From Laspinema sp963821735 (GTDB lineage Bacteria > Cyanobacteriota > Cyanobacteriia > Cyanobacteriales > Laspinemataceae), in contig CAWGFK010000070.1 in NCBI GenBank assembly GCA_963821735.1, positions 558,001 to 622,000 of the forward strand: a DNA stretch of 64,000 nt. The letters run 5' to 3'. Below the pieces are notes generated by a model. That model was not told where the DNA came from and did not search any database. It saw only the letters and a program-made list of their open reading frames with translations. The position numbers were made by a program, and so were the translations under genes. Shown in pieces: positions 47,704-57,389 of the stretch. The number at the start of each line of letters is the position of its first letter. The stretch's first letter is position 1.

Positions 47704-48357
47704 TCAAATCATTCCCCGTCCTTCCTGTCCGTAGGCTTGCCATGCTAAATCTACCAATCCATTTAAAATAGCAACTGCAACGACCGCACTGCCTTTACGT
47801 CCATCTACCCGGATATTTTGAATCATCGAGTCATTCAGTCTCGCTTTTGCGGCATCCACCCCGACAAACCCGGCAGGAGTCCCAATCACCAAAGCAGGGC
47901 GAATTTCCTCCGCCTCGATTAACTCCACCAGCGTGGTTAGGGAAGTTTGGGCCTCACCCAGGATAAAAATGCCTTCAGGATAGCGTTTAGCGAGGGTTTC
48001 GATGCCCCAAGCAGCACGGGTTTTTTCTTTTTGAGGACGGGTGAGGGCATCCATCGAACAGTAAACCGGATTGGCAAAGGTGTTTTGGATATGGGGGGAA
48101 ATACCAACTTGCACCATCGGCACATCCACCACAATCGTTGAGCGTGCCGCCAACGCTGCCGCACCCGCCTGGAGTGCTTGTTCAGAAAAGCGAATCAGGG
48201 ATTTATATTCAAAATCAGCGGTGGCATAAATCACCCGCCGCACAATCTCATACTCCGCCGGGGAGAAGACGTGATCCCCGATTTCCCGGTCAATAATTGC
48301 CAGACTCTGAGCATCGCTGCCGTGCCATTCCATCTTTAGCGTTTTGTTATGAATCAT
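47704..48357 (-). CDS. cobH: Precorrin-8X methylmutase (CobH/CbiC)
   Basis: The 217-residue enzyme migrates a methyl group in precorrin-8X to make hydrogenobyrinate (or the cobalt form) in the corrinoid pathway. Family words include RRVIYATADFEYKSLI, STIVVDVPMVQVGI, NPVYCSMDAL, KRYPEGIFILGEAQTSL and VIGTPAGFVGVDAAKARL. No cobalamin riboswitch is visible upstream, and no other cobalamin genes are in the window. The start MIHNKTLKMEWHGSDAQSL is accepted; a second methionine seven residues later is possible. Confidence 0.93.
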   Translation of the reverse strand: MIHNKTLKMEWHGSDAQSLAIIDREIGDHVFSPAEYEIVRRVIYATADFEYKSLIRFSEQALQAGAAALAARSTIVVDVPMVQVGISPHIQNTFANPVYCSMDALTRPQKEKTRAAWGIETLAKRYPEGIFILGEAQTSLTTLVELIEAEEIRPALVIGTPAGFVGVDAAKARLNDSMIQNIRVDGRKGSAVVAVAILNGLVDLAWQAYGQEGRGMI

Positions 48358-48538
48358 TAATTTTCAAACTGAATCGCCCTAGTTTATCCCGGTTTCGGGA
48401 CAGCCTAAAAGAGCGATCGCGCAAAGAGTGTGCTATTTCCCTTAGCCAGCACAATCATACCAGTCGATCGCCCTTCCACCAATAGCTCGGTTTTGGTTTC
48501 TCGGGACCCGATTTTGGACGCTTCTGAGGGAATCGGGG

Positions 48539-49370
48539 TCACTCTGCTGGGGAGTTCGGGTTCAGTAACCCCACAAACCCCAGGAGTGCTGCGGAATGGC
48601 GATCGCCTGTCACCTGAGATTAAATCATTATGTCCAGCACCCTCCACCCACAGCGCCTGCTTCGGTTCCGGTGCCGCCGCAAACAATGCCTCCCCATGCC
48701 AAAAGGGAATCACCTCATCCTCAGTCCCATGAATCACCAACACTGGACAATTCACCCGTTGGATGTTGCGAATATTATTAAACTTATCCACGGGATAAAT
48801 CGGAATTCGCGTCACGGTTCTAAAAATGGAAGTAAATGAACTTTCCACCACCAATCCCCCCACCGGATAGCGTGCCGCCAACTCCAGCGCCGGTCCCCCA
48901 CCCACCGATCGCCCATAAACAATAATCCGTTCTGGCGGAATCTTCAGGGTTTCGGTGAGATAAAAATAGGCCGCCTCCATATCCTGAACCGCCCTCCGTT
49001 CTGTCGGATTTCCCTCAGAAATCCCATACCCTTGGTAATCAAAACTCAACACGGAAAACCCAATCGTTTGGAACTGAGTCAGAATGGGCCAAATATCCCC
49101 TAAATCTTCCGCATTGCCATGACTATAGAGAATCGTATAGTCTGCTTGAGGATTCGCTAAATAAACTGCTGCAATTTGCTTCTCATTGGCTGAAGTTAAA
49201 CGCAGTAGTCCTGGCAGTTGAGAATAGGAAGCGGGTTGGGGGATAAATATCATCCGTTCGGAAAAGAAGTAGCCGTAAATGCCAATGGAGACATAAACAA
49301 ACAGGAGGGATCTAATCAAGCGCTTGAGCGAAAATTCGCCAATCAGGAGATGCTTCAGTTTCGGATTCAT
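48539..49370 (-). CDS. Alpha/beta hydrolase, membrane-anchored, one apparent frameshift near the C-terminus
   Basis: About 276 residues after correction. An N-terminal membrane helix (about 17-35; LIRSLLFVYVSIGIYGYFF) precedes an alpha/beta hydrolase fold with oxyanion loop YSHGNAEDL, nucleophile elbow IVYGRSVGGGPALEL, acid VIHGTEDEVIPF and histidine EGAGHNDLI. In the raw frame the ORF runs to 48405 with an unrelated tail. One extra T in AATCTCAGG (minus strand, near 48620) accounts for it. The corrected tail is QVTGDRHSAALLGFVGLLNP with the stop at 48539-48541. The protein resembles the BEM46/ABHD13-type hydrolases of unknown substrate, probably facing the cytoplasm or periplasm from a membrane anchor. 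Confidence 0.85.
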
Positions 49371-49524
49371 GCATTACACCAGCCCAGTTACGAAAGAGCT
49401 TTATCAGATCCTATCGCTACATGAGTTCGGAGGGTTTGGAGACCAAACCCCTACAAGAAATAAGGAAAGGTAACCGGCTGTTGCGGTGAGCTTTGAGAGG
49501 GAAAAAGAGGAACTGACGAGGGGG

Positions 49525-49965
49525 TTATTTGAGCCGGGGAGACTGGACAATCCTGGAATAGAGGGGATGAGAGGGGCCCTGTTGGCGAATCTGGAGGATT
49601 TGTTGTTCTAGGCGCGATCGCTCTGATTGTGGCATTCCAAATAAGATGTTGCGACTTTGCCAAACCAGGACCGCCACCGTCATACTCACGGTAAAGGTGA
49701 GTCCGAGCGCCGGAATCGGATTATACCGCATACTCAGGGCATAGCGCAGACTCGCCCAGGTAAAATGTTCAGACAGCAGTCTGATATCGTCTCGCAACGC
49801 CCACAGGCTCAAACTCCCCACCGTGAGCCACAGCAGCAACACCAACACCCAACGAGCGGCAACGGTGTACTCATGTAACCGTTGCACTTCTTGCTCGAAC
49901 GTGGGGTCTTGTGGCACCGCAACGGAGTCGAGAGGGCGATCGCTAAAGTCGTGATTGTTCTCCAT
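49525..49965 (-). CDS. Conserved cyanobacterial membrane protein, hypothetical
   Basis: The 146-residue protein has two membrane helices (about 39-57, VLVLLLWLTVGSLSLWAL, and 86-105, IPALGLTFTVSMTVAVLVW) with short cytoplasmic N- and C-termini. The C-terminus SERSRLEQQILQIRQQGPSH is helical. It lies about 86 bp downstream of secF on the same strand and may be in the pdhB-secD-secF unit. I do not recognise a function. Sequence composition and the helix pattern support a real gene. Confidence 0.72.
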   Translation of the reverse strand: MENNHDFSDRPLDSVAVPQDPTFEQEVQRLHEYTVAARWVLVLLLWLTVGSLSLWALRDDIRLLSEHFTWASLRYALSMRYNPIPALGLTFTVSMTVAVLVWQSRNILFGMPQSERSRLEQQILQIRQQGPSHPLYSRIVQSPRLK

Positions 49966-50051
49966 CAGAGCAATCTCAATTGATATCTCAATTGATAGAA
50001 AATCACTTTAACCTCGCTAAATCCAGAAGAACGACACAGCATTAACCCTGA

Positions 50052-51039
50052 CTAACCCTCATTCGAGTCTGGGGATGCCTCCACAGGGGTTGGACCCTCT
50101 GGAACCGGGGACATTTCTTGTCCGTTACGTTGTCGCCACCAGACTAACAAGGTACTGGCTAAAAAGAGACTGGAATAGACCCCCGCCAAAAACCCCACAA
50201 TTAAGGCTAGGGCAAAGAATTTGAGAGTTTCCCCGCCAAACAGGAAAATCCCGACCAAGGGTAACATTGTGGTAGCTGTGGTATTAATCGATCGCCCCAG
50301 GGTTTGATTCACCGCCTCATCCACGATTTGATCAATGGGGCGATTCAATTTATCCTGAGCGAGGGTTTCCCGGATGCGATCGTAAATCACCACCGTATCG
50401 TTCACCGAAAACCCGATAATCGTGAGCAACGCCACAATAAACAAGCTATCGACTTCTATCCCAAACCCCAGTCCCAGAATCGAGAAAATCCCCAGAGTAA
50501 TCAATACATCGTGGAATAAAGCCACGATCGCAAACAGGGCGTAATCGAACTGGAACCGGAAACTGAGATAGACAATAATCCCGGCAAACGAGACAATCAG
50601 GGCCAAAAGTCCTTGGGTAAACAATTGACGGCCAATGGTTGGACCCACGGTATCAATTTGATTCTTGTCTGGGTCAAAACTGCCGAGTTCTGCCGTTAAA
50701 GAATTGATCAGTTGAGTGCGTTGATCCACATCCAGATTAGAGGTGCGAATCGATAACCCTAGATTCTCCTCACCGACCACTTGAATACTACTGCTGCCCA
50801 ATCCTTGGGTCGTGAGAATCGATCGCACCGTTCCCGATTCAATGGGGCGATCGCAATTTCCCGGAATCGAACAATCCAATTCCAACTGCAACCGCGTCCC
50901 CCCGACAAAATCCAGACTCGGACGCAGGGGCTGCTCCCAACTGTTGCCAGGAAATCACCATTGAAATCAACCCAGCCACCACAACTGCGGCGGATAATGT
51001 CCACCACAATCGGCTTTTTTTATTAACATCTAATCTCAT
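50052..51039 (-). CDS. secF: SecF, protein translocase subunit, one apparent frameshift
   Basis: About 328 residues from ATG 51039 (MRLDVNKKSRLWWTLSAAVV). The N-terminal part lies in one frame to about 50935. The rest (LRPSLDFVGGTRLQLELDCS, then GLSIRTSNL and further) is in another. Membrane segments and the SecF signature FSVNDTVVIYDRIRETL are intact, along with the last segments GFLAGVYSSLFLASTLLVWW. With SecD and SecYEG it uses the proton gradient to drive late export steps in the cytoplasmic or thylakoid membrane. SecF loss would be severe, so I read the shift as a sequencing error. It follows secD directly. Confidence 0.92.
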
Positions 51040-51066
51040 CGAATCTGCCTCTGGTAACACATCCCC

Positions 51067-52486
51067 CTAAACTTTCCTAACATTTTGAAGGTTCGGACAA
51101 AATAGTTCGGGCTTGCGAAGGTCATCAACACTAATCGCCAAAAACATTAACGTGCGACTGCAAGTAATCGCGGTAAACATACTCACCGCTACCCCAATTC
51201 CCAGGGTCAAGGCGAACCCTTTCACCAAACCGGCACCCAGCCAAAATAGCGCGATACAGGCAATCAGCGTGGTGACGTTGCTATCCAAAATGCTCGAAAA
51301 AGCGCGGTAAAAACCCGACTCTACCGAACGATACAAACTCTTTCCCGCCCGCAATTCTTCTCGGGTGCGTTCAAAAATTAGGACATTGGCATCTACCGCC
51401 ATCCCAATACTGAGGATAAATCCCGCAATCCCCGGTAGAGTCAGAGATCACCCCCAGCAGGGAGAAACTAGCTAAAGTCAGAAGGGCATAGATAATCAAA
51501 GACAGATCGGCAATCACACCGGGTAAGCGGTAATAGGCCACCATAAAAATCAGGACCAAAACCAGGCCCCCGATTCCGGCATAGATACTTCTAACAATGC
51601 TATCGCGCCCCAGGGTTGCGCCAACCGTGCGATTTTCCACAATTTCTACTGGCACTGGTAAGGCCCCACCGCGCAGTTGGACCGCGAGTTCATTCGCCTG
51701 TTGCACGGCAAAGTTGCCTTGAATCACGGCACGTCCCCCTGTAATTCCCGTGGTGGCAAATTCTGCGGGGACCGTGGGAGAACTAATCAATTGATCATCG
51801 AGAAAAATCCCCAGAGTCCGTCCGGTTCCGGCCAGATTCTGGGTCAGTTGGGCGAACAGATCTGCGCCTTCGTTATCAAAGACCAGACCCACATTCCAAG
51901 CCCCAGCCCCGGCTTGGGCCGGTTCGGGATAGGCATCCTCCAGGTTAGACCCGGTGAGGGGGGTTTTTTCATAGAGTTGGAGATTGAGTTCCTGAATTTC
52001 TTCGCGCTTGCGATCGAACTCAGCTTGCTTTTCGGCAATTTGTCCTTGTTCTCCCGACTCTTGTAACGCCCCCAACTCTAAGGCGATTTGGGTAGCCTCT
52101 TGGATCCGCACGTCCAGTTGCGCCCGGATTTCCTGACTCGCACTTTCTTCGCGAAACTCCAAGACGGCAGTCCCCCCAAGCACCCGCTCGGCTTGTTCGG
52201 GATCGCTGACCCCCGGGAGTTGGACAAGAATCTGATCGGTCCCGACGGACTGAACAATCGGTTCAGATACCCCAAGAGCATCAACCCGGTTTCTGACTAC
52301 GCTCTGCACAGCTTCCATCACGGAGGAGGTAATTTGCGGGACCTCTTCCGAGGGTCGCACCAGAAGGGTGAGTTGAGAACCCCCCTGAAGATCCAATCCC
52401 AATCGGAACGGGACATTCACCAACGCAACGATCGCGGCAATAACCAGAACCAGAATTAAAGCCAATAATGAACGGTTTTTTTGCAT
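51067..52486 (-). CDS. secD: SecD, protein translocase subunit, one apparent frameshift
   Basis: About 472 residues from ATG 52486 (MQKNRSLLALILVLVIAAIV), preferred over a longer frame with a non-family 22-residue extension. The first membrane helix, the periplasmic P1 region starting RLGLDLQGGSQLTLLVRPSE, and the first transmembrane group are in one frame. After a shift near 51448 the protein continues LTLPGIAGFILSIGMAVDAN, then VLIFERTREELRAGKSL and SMFTAITCSRTLMF. It works with SecF in protein export. Order pdhB-secD-secF with short gaps fits a shared transcript. Confidence 0.93.
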
Positions 52487-52580
52487 GACTTTACCTGTTT
52501 TAGAGTTTTGAGAATTGAGTTTTAAGTTGTAAATTGAGACAATTTCACTCAAAACTCAAAACTCATCTTTCAACACTGTC

Positions 52581-53562
52581 TTATATTTTTAGGCCAACCA
52601 TTTTTTGAACCGCTTCCACAATTTGGGGCGGTTGCACGATGGTTAGTCGCTCTAAGGGTACCATTGTAGGGCGTGGGAATATCCTGGGACGAAAGTCTCA
52701 ACACAGGTGCATCCAGCTCATCAAAGAACCGATCATTAATTGAAGCAATAATTTCAGCCCCAATTCCCCCGGTTTTCATCGCTTCCTCTACAATAATCAC
52801 CCGATGGGTTTTGCGAATGGATTCCCCAATGGTTTCAAGATCCAGAGGTTTGAGGGAAATTAAGTCAATGACTTCCGGATCAAACCCTTCTTTCACCATC
52901 TGCGGCACCGCTTGCATGACATGATGACGCATCCGCGAATAGGTCAAAATCGTGACATCTTTGCCCCGTCGGACCATTTCCGCTTTATCCAAAGGGACCA
53001 GATATTCTTCCGAGGGCAGGTCTTCTTTTAAATTATAAAGAAGGACGTGCTGAAAAAATAGCACGGGGTTATTGTCCCGGATGGCACTCTTGAGCAATCC
53101 TTTGGCGTTGTACGGGGTGGAACAGGCGACCATTTTTAACCCAGGAACGGCCTGAAAATAGGTTTCTAAGCGCTGGGAATGTTCTGCACCGAGTTGTCGT
53201 CCAACCCCACCGGGACCGCGAATCACCATCGGCATTGTAAAGTTGCCACCGGAGGTATAGCGCAGCATGGCATTGTTGGCGATTTGGTTGAAGGCGAGGA
53301 GCAAAAAGCCCATGTTCATGCCTTCAATGATCGGGCGCAATCCCGTCATGGCAGCACCAACCGCCATCCCAGTAAAGCTATTTTCCGCGATCGGGGTGTC
53401 GAGTACCCGCAGTTCGCCATATTTTTCGTACAGGTCCTTGGTGACTTTGTAGGATCCGCCATACTGACCGACGTCTTCACCGAGGACGAATACCGTAGGG
53501 TCGCGGGCCATTTCTTCGTCAATGGCGGCTTTGAGCGCGTTGAAGAAAAGGGTTTCTGCCAT
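52581..53562 (-). CDS. pdhB: Pyruvate dehydrogenase E1 component subunit beta, C-terminal frameshift
   Basis: About 327 residues from ATG 53562 (MAETLFFNALKAAIDEEMAR). It is the transketolase-like beta subunit of the pyruvate dehydrogenase E1, with VFVLGEDVGQYGGSYKVTKD, LDTPIAENSFTGMAVGAAMT, RGPGGVGRQLGAEHSQRLE and EEAMKTGGIGAEIIA. It pairs with PdhA (not in this window) to decarboxylate pyruvate with thiamine diphosphate. The last 20 residues in the raw frame are wrong. Removing one base in ACCC near 52662 gives TLERLTIVQPPQIVEAVQKM, then VGLKI and a stop at 52581-52583. It heads the secD-secF block. Confidence 0.94.
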
Positions 53563-53691
53563 CTTCAAGGTGGGTAATGGGACAAGCTTTTATCTTATAC
53601 CATTGCATTTTCCAGACGCTAGAGATTTTAGAGCATCGGTCCGGTTTTAAATTATAGGGGGATGGGTCCCTCTTGAACGGGTCGCAGAAGC

Positions 53692-53809
53692 CTAGCCCTG
53701 GTAAATTTAATGACGAAAAATCGTTATTTCTTGTAGGGGCGCAATGCTTGCGCCCTCTTTTGGGCGCAAGCATTGCGCCCCTACAATCTACACACTTTGA
53801 CAGGGCTAG
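53692..53809. mobile_element. CTAG-TIR MITE-like element, shortest copy
   Basis: Left end CTAGCCCTGGTAAATTTAAT and right end CACTTTGACAGGGCTAG. The flanking 10-mers TCGCAGAAGC (53682-53691) and TCACAGAAGC (53810-53819) differ at one base. The interior is a near-perfect palindrome of GTAGGGGCGCAATGCTTGCG facing CGCAAGCATTGCGCCCCTAC. It lies between pdhB and tldD, which diverge. Confidence 0.82.
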
Positions 53810-54031
53810 TCACAGAAGCCCCCCGGGGTGGTCTTCTCGCTTCTGTACGGATGCTCTAGGGACCACAAACCGGGGTGATGGCCCTCAGAATGCGGTCAAG
53901 GGTTCCCAATTTTCGGGCATAACCCCGGTTTTTAATCGTTACTGTACCGGGGTCCGAGTTTGGCACATTAGACTGGAAGTAAGAAAGATTACAAGTTGTC
54001 AAATCGGGAAAGTTAGCGCGTGAATCATTCA

Positions 54032-55400
54032 ATGCAGGATCGGTTACTCTCGACGATCGCCCCTTACCGCGATCGCGTCGATTATTTAGAAATTCGCATG
54101 GAACAAAGCGAATCCACGGCGATCTCGTTTCGCGGCGATCGCCTGGATGCGGTGAATCGCAATTTTTCCCTCGCTGGGTGGGGTCCGCGCCTGTCATAAG
54201 GGGGGGTGGAGTTTTGTCACGTTTAATGGATTAGATGAGTTGGGCGATCGCCTGGAAGAAGCGATTTCCCAAGCTAAATTAATCGGTTCAGAAACCACTC
54301 AACTGGCTGATATTAAACCCATTCAAGATTATGTCGCCGAGTCCTTACTCCGGGACCCCCGGGGGGTCTCCCTGGAAGAAAAGCGGCAAATGGTTGAACA
54401 GTATAATCAGCTATTGCTGGATTTTGACCCGAGGATTCAAACCACCAGTTCCAGTTATCGCGATCGCTTTGGTATTACCTATTTTGTCAACTCCACCGGC
54501 ACCTGTATCGCCCAAGAACGTCTGGATGTTTCCGGCGGTTTTGGGGCGATCGCCCGGGGGGAAGGCGGTTTAGTGCGCCAAGGCTATGAATCCGTCCATT
54601 CGCGATCGGATTATGATGCCTTCACCGGCATTGAAGATCGGGTTCGCAGTGCCGCAGAACGCGCCATTCGCCAGTTAGAAGCCAAATCTGTTAAAGGCGG
54701 TCAATATACCGTTGTCCTTGACCCCTATCTCGCCGGAGTCTTCATTCATGAAGCATTCGGTCATTTGTCGGAGGCGGATTTTGTCTATGAAAATCCTCAG
54801 ATGCAGGAAGTCCTCCAACTCGGTAAACCCTTGGGAATTTCCCAATTGAATGTGGTGGATGATGCCACAATTCCGAACTTACCCGGTTCCATGAAATATG
54901 ATGATGAAGGGGTCGAGGGTCAACGCAAATATTTAATCAAAGATGGCGTTTTGACTCAGCGTTTACATAACCGAGAAACTGCGGGCAAAATGCACGAAGC
55001 ACCCACGGGAAATGCTCGCGCCCTTAGTGCCACTTACGCCCCCATTGTGCGGATGACCAATACCGCCATTGAAGCCGGAGATTGCTCCTTTGAAGACATG
55101 ATTGCCAATATCGATGAAGGGGTTTATGCCGTCCGGATGCTTGGGGGTCAAACCAATGGGGAAATGTTCACCTTTGCCGCAGCAGAAGGGTACATGATTC
55201 GCAATGGCAAAATTGCCGAACCTGTGAGTGATGTGACGCTTTCGGGGAATGTGTTCCAAACCCTGAAGGATATTCAGGCGATCGGTGCTGATTCGGTTTA
55301 TCTCAATGGTGGATGTGGTAAAGGCGGACAATCTCCGTTACCCGTCAGTGTCGGTGGCCCCCACATTTCTATTCAAAATGTCGTCGTTGGTGGACGATAA
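54032..55400 (+). CDS. tldD: TldD-like metalloprotease, one apparent frameshift
   Basis: About 456 residues. The N-terminal piece (MQDRLLSTIAPYRDRVDYLE, then FRGDRLDAVNRNFSL) is in one frame from ATG 54032 (GTG 54020 is an alternative). Near 54170 the frame changes to GGVRACHKGGWSFVTFNGLD and continues to 55400. The zinc motif HEAFGH is in VFIHEAFGHLSEADFVYEN, and the C-terminal cysteine-rich GGCGKGGQSPLPVSVGGPHI is present. TldD acts with TldE (PmbA) on small peptide substrates; the partner is not seen here. It diverges from pdhB, with a MITE between. Confidence 0.88.
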
Positions 55401-55423
55401 GCCTTTACATTAGATGAAAGGAC

Positions 55424-55490
55424 CAGAAACCGGGTTTCTGGTCAAACTTTCTGCAATCTGCCACAAATTTGAGCTAAAAATCCGGTTTCT
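55424..55490. repeat. GAAACCGGGTTTCT inverted-repeat element
   Basis: CAGAAACCGGGTTTCTGG and AAATCCGGTTTCTC flank CTGCAATCTGCCACAAA. It matches the element at 40661-40729 and begins 23 bp after the tldD stop. Confidence 0.65.
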
Positions 55491-55707
55491 CACTCCTGGT
55501 CCAAACAAATGGGAGCCTCTCCTTGGCTGTTCAAGGCCCTGAGATGCTCCCACTTGTTAAAATATTGCAAAGCTGATATCTAATCTGGATGAGAAGTCCC
55601 AACTCTGATATGAGACCCCTAAACTATGATAGAGACGCGAAATGAGGCGTCTCTACATCTGTTCTCTATTCGGGGTTTTATCAAAGGGGTTCCTTAATAA
55701 TCGGCGA

Positions 55708-55863
55708 TTAGCTGAAATAGCTGGCTTCGGCTTCAAGCATCCGAATCAAGTTTTCATCCCCTTTTTGTCTAGCCATTTCCAGGCGATACTGTAACTTCTG
55801 GCGGATAGTTGCCCGGTGCATGGCAGCCGCTTGTTTCAAGGTTTCATGACTAATTTTGTTCAT
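55708..55863 (-). CDS. 51-aa protein, possible PirA (PII-interacting regulator of arginine synthesis)
   Basis: ATG at 55863 to TAA at 55708-55710 gives 51 residues: MNKISHETLKQAAAMHRATI, then a basic helix (RQKLQYRLEMARQKGDENLI) and the end RMLEAEASYFS. Length, charge and the RLEMARxKGDENLIRxLEAEASY pattern fit the small cyanobacterial family that includes PirA (Synechocystis Ssr0692), which binds PII and so adjusts NAGK activity in arginine synthesis. The identification is from recall and unproven. A perfect GTA-N8-TAC NtcA box lies 70 bp upstream, consistent with nitrogen control. The protein is soluble and strongly charged. It is shorter than many gene-finder cut-offs. Confidence 0.68.
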   Translation of the reverse strand: MNKISHETLKQAAAMHRATIRQKLQYRLEMARQKGDENLIRMLEAEASYFS

Positions 55864-55933
55864 GGTGGACTTTTTCCGTTTTCAATTCATGTATTTTCCC
55901 TTACTTCTAAAATAACACCTAAAATCAGGAATA

Positions 55934-55947
55934 GTATCAAAATTTAC
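55934..55947 (-). promoter_or_regulatory. NtcA-type box upstream of the PirA-like gene
   Basis: GTAAATTTTGATAC (minus strand) is an exact GTA-N8-TAC site. About 19 bp further on is TATTTT, a fit to TAN3T, and the ATG follows about 45 bp after that. NtcA normally activates when centred near -41.5; here the geometry is near that but could also permit repression. Confidence 0.6.
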
Positions 55948-56052
55948 CAAAATTTTAAGATTTAGCTCGAATTCCTCCTCCCGATCCTGACAAGGGACCC
56001 GGGAAGGCTAGGTTTTTATAACTAGCGTTCTGGGAATAAATTTCTGTGTTTC

Positions 56053-56510
56053 TTTGTTCGTAGTAACGACTTCAGTCGTTTCCGGGCATGAACCTCATGG
56101 AGTCACCCAAGACTCAAAAAACCCCAACAGGCGATCGCCACCCCCAATCAGAAAGAAACCCGGAATGAATTTCTTAGTTCGTAGTAACGACTTCAGTCGT
56201 TTCCGGGCATGAACCTCCTAGAGTAACCCAAGACTCGGCCAACACCACCAGGCGATCGCCACCCCCAAGGGAACTCCAAAAAATAAAATCTCCAAAACGT
56301 TCGTTTGTAGTAACGGATCAACGGAGTACCCCCGTCAATGTAGGGGCGCAATGCTTGCGCCCCTGGGGCGCAAGCATTGCGCCCCTACACATACCTTCCT
56401 TTCAGTTGAACATTTGGAGGATTTATATTTTGCAATCCCCCAATCAGAAAGAAACGACTGAAGTCGTTACTACGAACACCGGATAACGACTGAAGTCGTT
56501 ACTACGAACA
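56053..56510. repeat. GTAGTAACGAC palindrome set with a 24-bp palindrome at its centre
   Basis: Two forward units (GTTCGTAGTAACGACTTCAG plus TCGTTTCCGGGCATGAAC) lie at 56053 and 56180. Two inverted units (AACGACTGAAGTCGTTACTA) lie at 56455 and 56485. In between are two near copies of ACTCAAAAAACCCC/ACTCGGCCAACACC-type DNA with CAGGCGATCGCCACCCCCAA. An inner perfect inverted repeat at 56340-56363/56365-56388 carries GGGGCGCAATGCTTGCGCCC. It lies upstream of the SAM hydroxide adenosyltransferase gene. Confidence 0.75.
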
Positions 56511-56511
56511 T

Positions 56512-56547
56512 CTCCCCATCCTCCCCATCCTCCCCATCCTCCCCATC
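56512..56547 (+). repeat. Four tandem 9-bp units (CTCCCCATC) immediately before a start codon
   Basis: Four perfect copies of CTCCCCATC run from 56512 to 56547, five bases before the ATG at 56552. There is no purine-rich ribosome-binding site in this stretch. Slippage could change the leader length. Confidence 0.85.
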
Positions 56548-56551
56548 CCCA

Positions 56552-57329
56552 ATGCTTACTCTTTTAACTGATTTTGGTTCCCATGATGTCTATGTCGGCG
56601 TGATGAAGGGCGCGATCGCCTGTATCAATCCCGGGGTCACCATTGTGGACCTCACCCATGAGATTCCCCCCCAGGATATTGCTGCTGCACGTTTTTGTCT
56701 GATGAATGCTTATCCCTATTTTCCCGAGGGGACGGTTCATGTGGCGGTCGTGGATCCAGGAGTGGGCAGTGCAAGGCGGGCGATCGCCCTTCAACTGCCG
56801 CACGCCATCTTGGTGGGACCTGATAACGGGTTGTTCTCTGGGGTCTTCAGTCCAGACAACCCCATTCTCGCAGCGGTGGAACTGAGCAATTCTGACTACT
56901 GGCGTACCCCTGACCCGAGTACCACGTTTCATGGACGAGATATTTTTGCTCCAGTGGGGCGCTCATCTGACTAAGGGAGTGCCTTTAGTGGATCTAGGAC
57001 AGGAGATTGATCCCCGGACGTTAGTCACCCTGGATCTGCCGCAATGTCAGTGGGAAAACCAGGAAATCGCCGGTTGTATCCAATATATCGATCGCTTTGG
57101 TAACCTGATTACGAACATTCCTGGGACTCTGGTGATGGAGAAACTGGGGTCTGTTGGGGTGGGCGATCGCATGATCCCGGGCGGAAATACTTACAGTGAC
57201 GCACCCAGAGGAGGTGCGATCGCCCTCGTCGGTTCTCATGGTTGGGTGGAAATTGCCATCAATGGTGGCAATGCTGCCGATCTATTCCAACTCGCCGTTG
57301 GTGCAATGGTGAGAGTGAGGTTGAGCTAA
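56552..57329 (+). CDS. SAM hydroxide adenosyltransferase (DUF62), one apparent frameshift
   Basis: About 259 residues. The frame from ATG 56552 (MLTLLTDFGSHDVYVGVMKG) carries IVDLTHEIPPQDIAAARFCL, VVDPGVGSARRAIAL and TTFHGRDIFAPVG. Near 56957 an extra G in GGGG moves the reading to the next frame, where HLTKGVPLVDLGQEIDP, YIDRFGNLITNIPGTLV and PRGGAIALVGSHGWVEIAIN complete the fold. The family hydrolyses S-adenosylmethionine to adenosine and methionine or is related to fluorinases. It resembles the uncharacterised hydrolase members more than fluorinase. The start is directly preceded by a 9-bp tandem repeat, with no visible ribosome-binding site. Confidence 0.88.
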
Positions 57330-57389
57330 AGGATCCGGGTGGGTTGTTCAGGAGGGCGATCGTCAACCCTAAAGTTTTGGCAAATTGGC

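Noticed and set aside
48240..48450. Cobalamin riboswitch upstream of cobH
   Set aside because: The gap upstream of cobH is only about 180 bp to the next corrected gene end and lacks recognisable B12-box elements.
48405..48538. C-terminal extension of the alpha/beta hydrolase to 48405
   Set aside because: The tail is non-homologous. The native C-terminus appears in the next frame, ending at 48539.
52487..52552. 22-residue extension of SecD
   Set aside because: MQKNRSLLAL is the normal N-terminus, followed by the first membrane helix.
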